Below are positions 38,774 to 46,670 of a DNA stretch of 64,000 bases, piece after piece; the stretch's first letter is position 1; each line of letters starts with the position of its first letter. Origin of the DNA: Actinopolymorpha cephalotaxi. Lineage in GTDB: Bacteria; Actinomycetota; Actinomycetes; Propionibacteriales; Actinopolymorphaceae. Made by a program: the position numbers and the translations under genes. The notes below the pieces were generated by a model. The model searched no databases, was not told the origin of the DNA, and saw only the letters and a program-made list of their open reading frames with translations. The stretch covers positions 5,230,850 to 5,294,849 of the forward strand of contig NZ_JACBZA010000001.1 in NCBI RefSeq assembly GCF_013408535.1. Direction: 5' to 3'.

Positions 38774-39736
38774 ATGCCGCCAAAACTGCCGCGCCGCTCC
38801 TCAGCCCGACATCGCTCCGACGGCCCCAGCAGCCTCGCTCGTCCCGAAGACTCCCGTAGCCCCCGCCGGCCACTCCGCGTCCTCGCCGTCGTCGCCGGCG
38901 TGCTCGCCCTCACCGCGGGTGCGGTGACCCCGTGGATCCTCGCCCGCCAGGCCGGACACCTCGACGACTCCGCCGCCAAGGTCGCGGCGTACGACTCGGT
39001 GAGCAGGCAGGTCGACACCGCGCGCGAGCGCGCCGAGCGTGAGCGCGCCTCCCGTTCGCAGAACCGGGTGGCTCCGCCGGCGACGCCGACCGCCACCGCG
39101 ACGCCGACCCCGAAGGCCACCAAGAAGGCCAAGCCGACCGCGAAGGCGACCCCGAAGGCCACCAGGAAGGCCTCGCCGAAGCCGAAGCCGAAGCCGAAGG
39201 CCACGAAGAAGGCCTCGCCGAAGCCGAAGGTCACCAGGAAGACCGCCGCCAAGAAGGCGACCCGCTCCAGCGACGGCCGCCCCGCCTTCGACCTGCCGGC
39301 GAAGTGCGGCACCGAACTGCGGTTCACGACGTACGCCGGACACGCCCCGGACGACATGAAGATCGACTTCTTCAACGAGAGCGGAGCGACCGACGGCATG
39401 GTCGTGGTGGCCTCCGCCGCCGGCACCGTGGTCAAGCTGTCCGAGCCGGGTGGCGTGAAGATCGACCACGGTGACGGGTGGTACACGATGTCCCTGCACA
39501 TGCAGGAGCGCGACGTCTCCGTCGGCCAGAAGGTCAGGCAGGGCGAGCGGATCGGCCTGGCCGGCGCGGTCGGCACCGGCGTCTCCCACCTGCACTACGA
39601 GCAGATCTACGACAGCAACCACGACGGCTGGGCCGACAGCCCCGGCGAGATCGTGCACTCGCGCCTGCAGGGAGTGCTGTACTCCGTGCAGCCCGACGGC
39701 GACGAGCCGGTGGTGGCGAGCAAGAACTCCTGCTGA
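38774..39736 (+). CDS. M23 family metallopeptidase, membrane anchored
   Basis: A protein of 320 residues. A basic N-terminus and one membrane helix (about residues 31-52) precede a coiled segment. A Lys/Pro/Ala/Thr linker of about 60 residues then leads to an M23 LytM-like domain that would cut peptidoglycan cross-bridges. Zn ligands include the HLH motif in SHLHYEQ; the upstream ligand region reads GHAPDDMKIDF. GTVVKL and VKIDHGDGW are typical strands. ATG 38774 is favoured over the longer frame because family similarity begins after it, though its ribosome site (AAGAGA) is weak. The linker may thread through the wall. Confidence 0.84.
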   Translation: MPPKLPRRSSARHRSDGPSSLARPEDSRSPRRPLRVLAVVAGVLALTAGAVTPWILARQAGHLDDSAAKVAAYDSVSRQVDTARERAERERASRSQNRVAPPATPTATATPTPKATKKAKPTAKATPKATRKASPKPKPKPKATKKASPKPKVTRKTAAKKATRSSDGRPAFDLPAKCGTELRFTTYAGHAPDDMKIDFFNESGATDGMVVVASAAGTVVKLSEPGGVKIDHGDGWYTMSLHMQERDVSVGQKVRQGERIGLAGAVGTGVSHLHYEQIYDSNHDGWADSPGEIVHSRLQGVLYSVQPDGDEPVVASKNSC

Positions 39737-39781
39737 GGTCTCACCCGGGGTCCCACTCGAGGTCTCACTCGGGTCCCACTC
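39735..39781. repeat. Direct repeat of about 24 bases after the M23 gene
   Basis: GAGGTCTCACCCGGGGTCCC plus ACTC at 39735-39758 is followed by a 23-base near copy to 39781. The repeat begins at the stop codon of the M23 gene. Confidence 0.8.
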
Positions 39782-39933
39782 CGTCCGGTCGGTCCGCCGG
39801 GCACGCCGCGCGCACCCCGCACATCAGGCGCGTGGCCGATGCCCGGCGTACCGGCGACGCCTATGCTCTGCCGTGAACGTGGGAACCGCCGCCGGGACGC
39901 CCCGGCCGATGCCTCGGGACGGAGTGAGCGCGC

Positions 39934-41490
39934 GTGCGGCCGCTGGGACCAGCTGACCCCCACCAGGTCGGCGCCTACTCCCTACGTGGGCGGCTGGGCG
40001 GCGGCGCGATGGGCACTGTCTACCTCGGCACCTCTCCGGGCGGCCGGGCGGTTGCGGTGAAGGTCGCCCGCACCGACCTGGCCGACGATTCGGACTTCCG
40101 CGAGCGGTTCCGGCGCGAGGTGGCGATGGCGCGTTCGGTCGGCGGCTTCTGGACCGCCGGCGTCGTCGACGCCGACCCGGAGGCACCCCAGCCGTGGCTG
40201 GCCACGGAGTACGTCGTGGGCCCCACCCTCCAGCAGGCGGTGTCGGAGTACGGCCCGCTGCCCGCGCCCGCGGTCCGCCGGCTGGCAGCCGGGCTCACCG
40301 AGGCGCTGCAGGCGATCCACTCGGCCGGGCTGATCCACCGCGACCTCAAGCCGTCCAACGTGCTGCTCGCCGCCGACGGTCCCCGGGTGATCGACTTCGG
40401 TATCTCCCAGGCGCTGGAGGGAGTACGGCTGACCGCGACCGGGGAGTTCCTCGGGACACCCGGCTACCTCGCGCCCGAGCAGATCAGCGGCGCCGACGTC
40501 GGCCCCGCCACCGACCTGTTCGCGCTCGGCGCCGTCCTCACCTTCGCCGCGACCGGCAAGGGCCCGTTCGGCAGCGGGCCGACCGAGGCGTTGATGTACC
40601 GCGCGATGCATGACGAACCCACTCTCGACGGCCTGTCCTCCGACCTCGCCGGCGTGGTGCGGGCCTGCCTGGACCGCGATCCGGCCCGCCGGCCGGCGCC
40701 CGGGCAGGTCCTGGACCGCATCGGTGGCCTCCCTCCGCCCGGGCCGGACGGTGCGGACTGGTTGCCGGCGCCGGTCCGGACCCTCGTACGGCAGTACGCC
40801 ACCCAGCTGCACAGCACTTCCGCTCCGGAGGAGCCGTCCGCCGAGCAGCAGGCGCCGTCGTCCGCGGGGCAGCAGGCGCCGCCGGTCGCCGACCCGGACG
40901 TGCGGCCCGCGGACTCCGGGGCACCGCCCGCCGAGGTGGCGAGGCGGCCGGGCGAACCCGACCGGCCGTCCACCGACGGCGGCACGGTGCGTTTCACCAG
41001 CAACCGGCTGGCCGGGCTGGTCATCGCGGGCTGCCAGCTCCTCGCCGGGCTCTTCCTGGCCCGCTGGGCCGGGGAGTCGTCCGACTCCGACCCGGTCATG
41101 CGGGTGGCCGCGCTGCTCGCGTTCATCGTGTTGCTCGTGCTGGCGACCAGGCACCTGATCCGGTCGGCGCGCCGGGGATACACGCTCGAGCTGAACCGGC
41201 AGAGCATGGTGGCGGCGAAGGGACACCGGCGCTGGCAGATTCCGTGGGAGACGGTCGCGCGGGTGCGGGTGGTCGGCGACCGTTCCGAGCCGTGGGTGGT
41301 GGTCTGGCTGGTGGACGGCTGGACGCCGCCGCGCAAGGTCACCGGCCGGGCGTTCCGCAAGTACCACGGTGGCTACCGGCTCTACCCCGTCGGCCACCAG
41401 GACGGGCGCCGGTCGCGGGTACGGGAGATCGAGGAAGTGCGGTCGGCGCTGGCCTGGCACGCCCGGCGCGCCTTCGACCCCAGCGCCTGA
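39934..41490 (+). CDS. Serine/threonine protein kinase with C-terminal membrane domain
   Basis: A Hanks-type kinase of 518 residues. The Gly loop is LGGGAMGTVYLG, ATP Lys43, catalytic Asp137 in HRDLKPSN, and DFG Asp154. A disordered Pro/Ala/Glu linker follows (about 290-350). Two membrane helices (about 360-410) and a C-terminal domain of about 90 residues that looks PH- or YcxB-like (YTLELNRQSMVAAKGHRRWQIPWETVARVRVV) complete it. There are no PASTA repeats. The start is GTG 39934. It may sense at the membrane through the C-terminal domain; targets are unknown. Confidence 0.9.
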   Translation: MRPLGPADPHQVGAYSLRGRLGGGAMGTVYLGTSPGGRAVAVKVARTDLADDSDFRERFRREVAMARSVGGFWTAGVVDADPEAPQPWLATEYVVGPTLQQAVSEYGPLPAPAVRRLAAGLTEALQAIHSAGLIHRDLKPSNVLLAADGPRVIDFGISQALEGVRLTATGEFLGTPGYLAPEQISGADVGPATDLFALGAVLTFAATGKGPFGSGPTEALMYRAMHDEPTLDGLSSDLAGVVRACLDRDPARRPAPGQVLDRIGGLPPPGPDGADWLPAPVRTLVRQYATQLHSTSAPEEPSAEQQAPSSAGQQAPPVADPDVRPADSGAPPAEVARRPGEPDRPSTDGGTVRFTSNRLAGLVIAGCQLLAGLFLARWAGESSDSDPVMRVAALLAFIVLLVLATRHLIRSARRGYTLELNRQSMVAAKGHRRWQIPWETVARVRVVGDRSEPWVVVWLVDGWTPPRKVTGRAFRKYHGGYRLYPVGHQDGRRSRVREIEEVRSALAWHARRAFDPSA

Positions 41491-41493
41491 CCC

Positions 41494-41511
41494 CCCGGCC
41501 GTCCGGCCGGG
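41494..41511. terminator. Short GC hairpin between convergent genes
   Basis: CCCGGCC-GTCC-GGCCGGG, a 7-base stem, lies four bases after the kinase stop. A bidirectional terminator is likely from position. Confidence 0.55.
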
Positions 41512-41525
41512 CGAGCAAGCGGACG

Positions 41526-41915
41526 TCAGCCGCCCTCGGACAGGTCGTGCCTCGGGTCGTACGCCGCGATCCAGTAGTACCCGCCGTCCGGCTCGTAGTC
41601 GTAGATCAGCGCCGTCGACCCGGCCGGCAGGTTTTCCTCGCCGTTCTGGCGGACCTGGATCCGGGTCTGCGAGCCGTCCGGCCCGGGCGCGTCGGCCGCG
41701 CCGACGTACCGGTCGACCCGCACCGAACTCGTGGTGCACACCTGACCGAGGAGCGCGCGGTGGGCGGTGAACGGGTCGGCGCCGGAGTCGGCACCTCGGC
41801 GCGGGCACAGCCGGTCCAGCCGACCGGGCGAGCCCGCCGGCGCGGCGGCGACGAGTACGACGACCAGCGAGACGACGGCGACAGCCACGATGGCGAGCGC
41901 GGCGTACGCGTCCAT
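41526..41915 (-). CDS. Small membrane-anchored protein of unknown function
   Basis: A protein of 129 residues with one N-terminal helix (YAALAIVAVAVVSLVVVLVAA) and an exported domain. Two Cys (RLCPRR and QVCTTS) may form a disulfide. The domain ends with strands such as STALIYDYEPDGGYYWIAAYDP. ATG 41915 has GGAGGG nine bases upstream. I do not recognise the family. Confidence 0.7.
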   Translation of the reverse strand: MDAYAALAIVAVAVVSLVVVLVAAAPAGSPGRLDRLCPRRGADSGADPFTAHRALLGQVCTTSSVRVDRYVGAADAPGPDGSQTRIQVRQNGEENLPAGSTALIYDYEPDGGYYWIAAYDPRHDLSEGG

Positions 41916-41990
41916 CGGTTCTTTCCCTCCCCGCCACCGCACGCCGAACGTCCCGGGCGGGGTGGCGGGGGGACTATACCGCGCCGACGA

Positions 41991-42551
41991 TCATCGCCGG
42001 GCGGCTCCGTCGAGGAGGGCGGCGGCCATCGCCTTCGCCTGGCGGGCCGGGCGGGGACCCGGCTCGCGCATCGCGGTCACGATCGCGCCGTCGACCAGGA
42101 GCACGAACTGCTCGGCGAGGGTGCGGGCGCGGGACCGGCGTTGCCCGGACGCGACCAGCAGGCCCTGGATGTAGCCGGTCAGCGTTTCCTTCTGCGCGGC
42201 CGCGATCTTGTGGGCGGGACTGTCCGGATCGGCGACCTCGACCATGGCGTTGATGGAGGAGCAGCCACGGAAGGTCGGGCGCTCGAAGCGTTCGGCGAGG
42301 GCGTCGAAGACCGCCAGCGGCGAGCCACCGCGGGCCGCGACCGCGTCCTCCATCCCGGCCTGCCAGCGCTCACCGGAACGCCGCACGATCTCCACCACCA
42401 GGTCGTCCTTGCCGGCGAAGTGGCGGTAGAAGGACGCCCGGCCGACGCCGGAGACCTCCAGCAGGCGTTCGACCCCGACCGCGCGGATGCCCTCGGAGTA
42501 GAAGAGCTCCTCGGCGGCCTCCACCAGCCGGTCGCGCGCACAGGTCGGCAT
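41991..42551 (-). CDS. TetR family repressor
   Basis: A repressor of 186 residues. The helix-turn-helix spans about residues 25-50 (IRAVGVERLLEVSGVGRASFYRHFAGKDDLV). The C-terminal ligand domain has GCSSINAMVEVAD, as in the C-terminal-like regulators of AcrR/TetR type. ATG 42551 is chosen because the longer frame would read through the operator region. Divergent from an MFS exporter gene; two operator copies lie between them, so it likely represses both. Confidence 0.9.
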   Translation of the reverse strand: MPTCARDRLVEAAEELFYSEGIRAVGVERLLEVSGVGRASFYRHFAGKDDLVVEIVRRSGERWQAGMEDAVAARGGSPLAVFDALAERFERPTFRGCSSINAMVEVADPDSPAHKIAAAQKETLTGYIQGLLVASGQRRSRARTLAEQFVLLVDGAIVTAMREPGPRPARQAKAMAAALLDGAARR

Positions 42552-42582
42552 GCCGCTCACCGTACCCGAGGTTGACGAAAAA

Positions 42583-42626
42583 CGGAACCGGTCAGTACCG
42601 TCTGGAAACGGAACCGATCGGTACCG
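42583..42626. promoter_or_regulatory. Two TetR operator copies, 26 bases apart
   Basis: CGGAACCGGTCAGTACCG (42583-42600) and CGGAACCGATCGGTACCG (42609-42626) are near-identical imperfect palindromes in the 90-base gap between the repressor and MFS genes. The second is symmetric except for one A/T pair. Each copy begins with AAACGGAACC. Confidence 0.72.
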
Positions 42627-42641
42627 AATCTTGGGAGACCC

Positions 42642-43862
42642 GTGCACACCCACCGCACCGGCGCGCCGCCGTCCCGCGCGGCCGTCCTCACCGTCGGGAC
42701 GTTCGCCGTCGGCACCGACGCCTTCGTCGTCGCCGGCGTCTTGCCCGACCTCGCCCGCTCACTGCACGTCGGTGTGGCGCAGGCGGCGCAGCTCGTCACC
42801 GTCTTCGCTCTCGCCTACGCCGTCCTGGCACCTGTGCTCGCCGCGCTCACCGGACGGTGGCCGCGGCGCAAGCTGCTGTTGACAGCACTGCTGGTGTTCG
42901 TGCTCGGCAACGTCGCGACCGCGCTGGCACCTTCGTACGTCCTGGTGGTGGTCGCCAGGCTGCTGGCCGCCGCGGGTGCGGCGATGTTCACCCCCAACGC
43001 GAGCGCCACCGCGGCCGCGCTGGCGCCACCGGAGCAACGGGCCCGCGCCATCTCCTGGGTGGCCTTCGGGCTCACCTCCTCCACCGCGCTCGGCGCCCCG
43101 CTGGGTACCTTCCTCGCCTCCGTCCTGAGCTGGCGGGAGACGATGTGGTTCGTCGCCGCCCTGGGAGTTCTCGCCGCGCTGGGGATCGCCCGCTGGTTGC
43201 CGGACGTGCCCGCACCGCCCGCGGTCTCCCTGCGCGAACGCCTGTCCCCGCTCGGCGACCGGCTCGTGGTGCGGTGCCTCGCGGTGACGCTGGCGATGTA
43301 CCTCGGCGTGTACGTGGCCTACACCTATGCGAGCGTCATCCTCGGCCCGGCCACCCACGGCGACGGCGCGGTCCTCGCGGTGCTGCTCCTCGTCTCCGGC
43401 TGCGCCGGCATGGTGAGCACTCCCCTGTCGGGACACCTGACCGACCGGGTCGGCCCGCGGTGGCTGATCACCGGTGCCGCCGCGATCCTGCTGGTGACGT
43501 TCGCCCTGCTGCCCGTGGCGAGTACGACCGTGGTGGGCGCGGGCATCGGCATGGCGGCGTACGGCTTCGGCGCCTGGGCGGTCAACGTGCCGCAGCAACA
43601 CCGGCTGATCGCGCTGCGCCCGTCCTCGCCGGCCTTGGTCGTCGCGCTGAACGCCTCCGCCCTCTACCTCGGCGTCTCGCTGTCGGGACTGGCCGGTGCC
43701 GGCGCCCTGCAGGTCACCAGCGTCACCGCGCTGCCCTGGGTGGCCGCCGCGTTCGTCGCCGTCGGACTGCTCGTCTCCGAAGGTCTGCACCGCCGGCTCC
43801 CTGTGTCGACCGTCCCGACGGTGGCGACGGCGCCTGCGGCCGAACGTCAGCCGGCGTCCTGA
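42642..43862 (+). CDS. MFS transporter, DHA1-like drug exporter
   Basis: A 406-residue, 12-helix transporter. Motif A is ALTGRWPRRKLLLTALLVF and motif C-like GFGAWAVNVPQQHRL follows in the second half. It resembles arabinose/chloramphenicol-type DHA1 exporters. The GTG start has GGGAG six bases upstream. The divergent TetR gene suggests ligand-induced export. It ends 16 bases inside the convergent monooxygenase gene. Confidence 0.88.
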   Translation: MHTHRTGAPPSRAAVLTVGTFAVGTDAFVVAGVLPDLARSLHVGVAQAAQLVTVFALAYAVLAPVLAALTGRWPRRKLLLTALLVFVLGNVATALAPSYVLVVVARLLAAAGAAMFTPNASATAAALAPPEQRARAISWVAFGLTSSTALGAPLGTFLASVLSWRETMWFVAALGVLAALGIARWLPDVPAPPAVSLRERLSPLGDRLVVRCLAVTLAMYLGVYVAYTYASVILGPATHGDGAVLAVLLLVSGCAGMVSTPLSGHLTDRVGPRWLITGAAAILLVTFALLPVASTTVVGAGIGMAAYGFGAWAVNVPQQHRLIALRPSSPALVVALNASALYLGVSLSGLAGAGALQVTSVTALPWVAAAFVAVGLLVSEGLHRRLPVSTVPTVATAPAAERQPAS

Positions 43863-44992
43863 TCCGCCACCGGCAGTTCGGTCGCCAGCAGCCGCGCGAC
43901 CTCTCGCGCGGCTGCCCGGCCGGCCCGGTTGGCGCCGACGGTGCTCGCCGACGGGCCGTACCCCACCAGGTGCAGGCGAGGCTGCGCGACCACCCGGGTG
44001 CCGTCCATCGCGATGCCGCCGCCGGGTTCGCGCAGCCGCAGCGGCGCGAGGTGGCCGAGGTCGGGGCGGAAGCCGGTCGCCCAGACGATCACGTCCGCTG
44101 GAACGAACGCCCCGTCCGGCCACACCACGCCGTCGGGCCGGATCCGCTCGAACATCGGCAGCCGTGTCAAGACGCCTTTGCGCAAGGCCTCCTTGACGAC
44201 GGTGGTGTACGCCAGTCCGGTGACGCTGACCACGCTCTGGGGTGGCAGCCCGGCGCGCACGCGTTCCTCGACCCGGGCCACGGCGGCCCGGCCGTCCTCG
44301 CGGGTGAAACCGTCGCGGAACACCGGCGGGCGACGGGTCACCCAGGTGGTCGCGGCGGCGACGTCGGCGATCTCGGACAGGATCTGCGCCGCCGAGTTGC
44401 CGCCGCCCACCACGACCACGCGCCGGCCCGCGAACTCCGCCGGGCCGCGGTAGCTCGCCGAGTGCAACTGCCGTCCGGCGAAGCCGGCGGCGCCGGGATA
44501 GGCGGGCCAGTACGGCCGCCGCCAGGTCCCGGTCGCGTTGATCACCGCGCGGGCCGCCCACTCACGGTCACCCGCGGCGACTACGAGCCGGTCGCCGAAC
44601 TCGCGCACGCTGTCCACTCGGACCGGGCGCAGCACCGGCAGCGCGTTGCGGCGTTCGTACGCGGCGAAGTAGTCGGCCACCACCTCGGCCACCGGTCGAC
44701 TCACTCCCGGGTCGGTGCCGTCGGCGTCGTCGCGTCCGTCATCGCTTCCGGCCGTACCGAACCGGCTGCCCGGCAGGTCGAAGATGCCGTGCACCTTGGC
44801 CATGGTGAGCGTGCTGGGCCGGTGCCGCCACGCACCGCCGGGCAGCGGGTCGGCGTCCAGCACCACGAACCCGGTGCCGGGCGCCCACCCGTCGCGCCGC
44901 AGGTGGTACGCGCTGGACAGGCCCGCCTGTCCGGCGCCGATCACCACCACGTCGACCTCGGCCTGCGCTTGCGTCTCCTCCGGGCTGCCCAC
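43847..44992 (-). CDS. Flavin-dependent monooxygenase-like oxidoreductase (CzcO/YUC type)
   Basis: A flavoprotein of 381 residues. The FAD motif is VVVIGAGQAGLSSAYHL and the NADPH motif VVVVGGGNSAAQILSEIA, with ATGFRPDLGHLAPL toward the end. It resembles bacterial flavin-containing monooxygenases that act on N, S or ketone substrates; the substrate is unknown. The start is GTG. Lies downstream of the PhyH gene on the same strand, 127 bases away, and converges on the MFS gene with a 16-base overlap. Confidence 0.87.
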   Translation of the reverse strand: MGSPEETQAQAEVDVVVIGAGQAGLSSAYHLRRDGWAPGTGFVVLDADPLPGGAWRHRPSTLTMAKVHGIFDLPGSRFGTAGSDDGRDDADGTDPGVSRPVAEVVADYFAAYERRNALPVLRPVRVDSVREFGDRLVVAAGDREWAARAVINATGTWRRPYWPAYPGAAGFAGRQLHSASYRGPAEFAGRRVVVVGGGNSAAQILSEIADVAAATTWVTRRPPVFRDGFTREDGRAAVARVEERVRAGLPPQSVVSVTGLAYTTVVKEALRKGVLTRLPMFERIRPDGVVWPDGAFVPADVIVWATGFRPDLGHLAPLRLREPGGGIAMDGTRVVAQPRLHLVGYGPSASTVGANRAGRAAAREVARLLATELPVADQDAG

Positions 44993-45119
44993 GCCCGGTC
45001 CAACCAGCGGAGCGGCCGAAGCCTTCCCACCGGTGGGATCGAGCCGGGCCGGGGCCGGAGGTCGGCCAGGTCAGCCAGGCCCGGCCGCGGGGAAGGTCAC
45101 GCAGGTCCTCGCCGTTTCC

Positions 45120-45944
45120 TCAGACGTCAGGACGGTCCCCGTCCTCGGCGTCGACAGGCGCCGCCGAGAAGATCGATCGGACATGGTCCGGCCACGCCTG
45201 CCAGGTGGCCGCCGGGACCCGCAGCGACGGCGCCCGCCAGGACAGCCAGGCACGCTGGTAGACGACGGCGAGCATGGAGCGGGCCCCGGCGGACTCGTTG
45301 GGCACACCGCGGTGCCACAGCCGCAGGTCGCGGATCACCGCGGCGCCGGCCGGCACGTCCATCCGGGCCGACGCCAGCGCCTGCGCCCTGGTGGTGAGGT
45401 CGACGCCGGCGTCCTGCACCGAGTCCACGATCAGGTGCGACGCGGGCCAGACCTCGGTGCTGCCGTTCTCCCGGGTGAAGTCACACAGCGGGATGTTGAC
45501 GACGACGGCCGTGGTGGGGGTGGGCACGCCGAGGTCGGCGCCGAAGACCGGGCCGGCGTCACGGTGCACCCGCTGGTACGTCGAGCCCGGGAACGCGGTG
45601 TTGGAGTTGTAGTACGAGCAGTGCAGGCCGTCGCCGAGGATGGCGGTCAGCACCCTGAGGAGCAGCGGGTGCGCGATCGTCTCCACGTCGGAGAACGGCG
45701 GCACCAGCGGCAACTGCATCTGCACGTGTTTGCGCCCGTCGGTCGGCTGCACCCGGCCGGAGGTGTCACGGCCGGTTTCGCGGCCGGTGCCGTCGCCGAG
45801 GTCCTGCCCGAGCTCGGCTCGCAGCAGGTCGTCGTACGCCGACCGCAGGGTCGCCACCCGGTCCGCGTCGAACACGCCGGGCAGGATCAGCAGTCCGGAG
45901 TCCCGGAAGGTCCGCAGTGCCGTCGCCAATGCCTCGTCGTCCAC
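45120..45944 (-). CDS. Phytanoyl-CoA dioxygenase (PhyH) family protein
   Basis: An Fe(II)/2-oxoglutarate oxygenase of 274 residues. The metal triad is His and Asp in QRVHRDAG and the distal His in RLWHRGVPN; Arg near RSMLAVVYQR may bind 2-oxoglutarate. Substrates range from fatty acyl-CoA to natural-product intermediates, so the role is open. The GTG start has GGAGGG upstream. Its neighbour is a flavin monooxygenase; both may act in one oxidative step series, but this is a guess. Confidence 0.85.
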   Translation of the reverse strand: MDDEALATALRTFRDSGLLILPGVFDADRVATLRSAYDDLLRAELGQDLGDGTGRETGRDTSGRVQPTDGRKHVQMQLPLVPPFSDVETIAHPLLLRVLTAILGDGLHCSYYNSNTAFPGSTYQRVHRDAGPVFGADLGVPTPTTAVVVNIPLCDFTRENGSTEVWPASHLIVDSVQDAGVDLTTRAQALASARMDVPAGAAVIRDLRLWHRGVPNESAGARSMLAVVYQRAWLSWRAPSLRVPAATWQAWPDHVRSIFSAAPVDAEDGDRPDV

Positions 45945-46152
45945 GAGTCCGCCCTCCTACTTATGTCCACACGACCAGTGAACGTAGGTGCGCGGCGTTT
46001 GGGAAATCAAGGAAACCCGAAGCCGGGCGGCCGACTCCGGACAGCTGCCCGAACGTTCGATCACCGCGCATCACGGCGTGGCGATTTCCTGTCACGACTC
46101 CTCAGGAATCCTGCGACGACATCACCACGACATCTCTGGGTAGCGCGCCGAG

Positions 46153-46181
46153 GGCCGGTCGACCAACGAGGTCGGCCGGCC
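46153..46181 (+). ncRNA. Strong hairpin in leader region
   Basis: GGCCGGTCGACC pairs with GGTCGGCCGGCC across a 5-base loop AACGA: 12 pairs, one of them G-U. No T-rich tail follows. Candidate structured leader or terminator; it fits no known family that I recognise. Confidence 0.45.
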
Positions 46182-46343
46182 ACGTGTGTTCGGACGTTGA
46201 AGGCGAAGCTGTCTGCGGCGGACACCACGAAAGCCCAGCCTGGCAACACGTCCGTCCACGGAGCCAGGTTCGGCGTCATACCCCGGAGCCACCACGCCAC
46301 CAGCGATACCAACCTGGTACATGGCCGAGAATGCCGTTGTCAT

Positions 46344-46364
46344 TGACAGGTCACACCCCTGTCA
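46344..46364. promoter_or_regulatory. Inverted repeat, possible operator
   Basis: TGACAGG and CCTGTCA are separated by seven bases, giving a perfect 7-base dyad about 307 bases before the ABC binding-protein start. Confidence 0.5.
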
Positions 46365-46670
46365 TTAGCGTCCCGATCACGTCTTCGCCGGGGGGTGATC
46401 GCGCCCGCCGGTGAATCGTGTCCACGCACCGAACGCAGCACTGCCATGCACCGCCGCATCACCGCAGCACGTTCGCAGATCTTCGGCTTCGACACGCATT
46501 GATTCGACACGCATCGAGATGTGAAGTCACCACACGCAGTTTCCAGACCTCGCGGGCGAGGCGGTGAGCATGCGTACGGCCGTCTTCCCGCGCTCCGTAC
46601 CCATGTGTCCTCCGTCCACCCGCCGGTCGCTCGACCTTGCTGACAGCTGGGCTGATCGCTGGAGGTACGC

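Larger units (their letters stand above)
45945..46670. other. Long non-coding region before the second ABC importer
   Basis: The longest gap in the window, at 726 bases, with no convincing gene. It holds a 12-base-stem hairpin at 46153-46181, an inverted repeat at 46344-46364, another 7-base inverted repeat (CGATCAC/GTGATCG, 46374-46401) and a direct repeat TTCGACACGCAT (46488 and 46503). Lower GC suggests leader RNA plus two divergent promoters. Confidence 0.6.

Noticed and set aside
46061-46343. Small minus-strand frames in the long gap
   Set aside because: They lack ribosome sites, and a strong hairpin lies within them. No family resemblance was seen.
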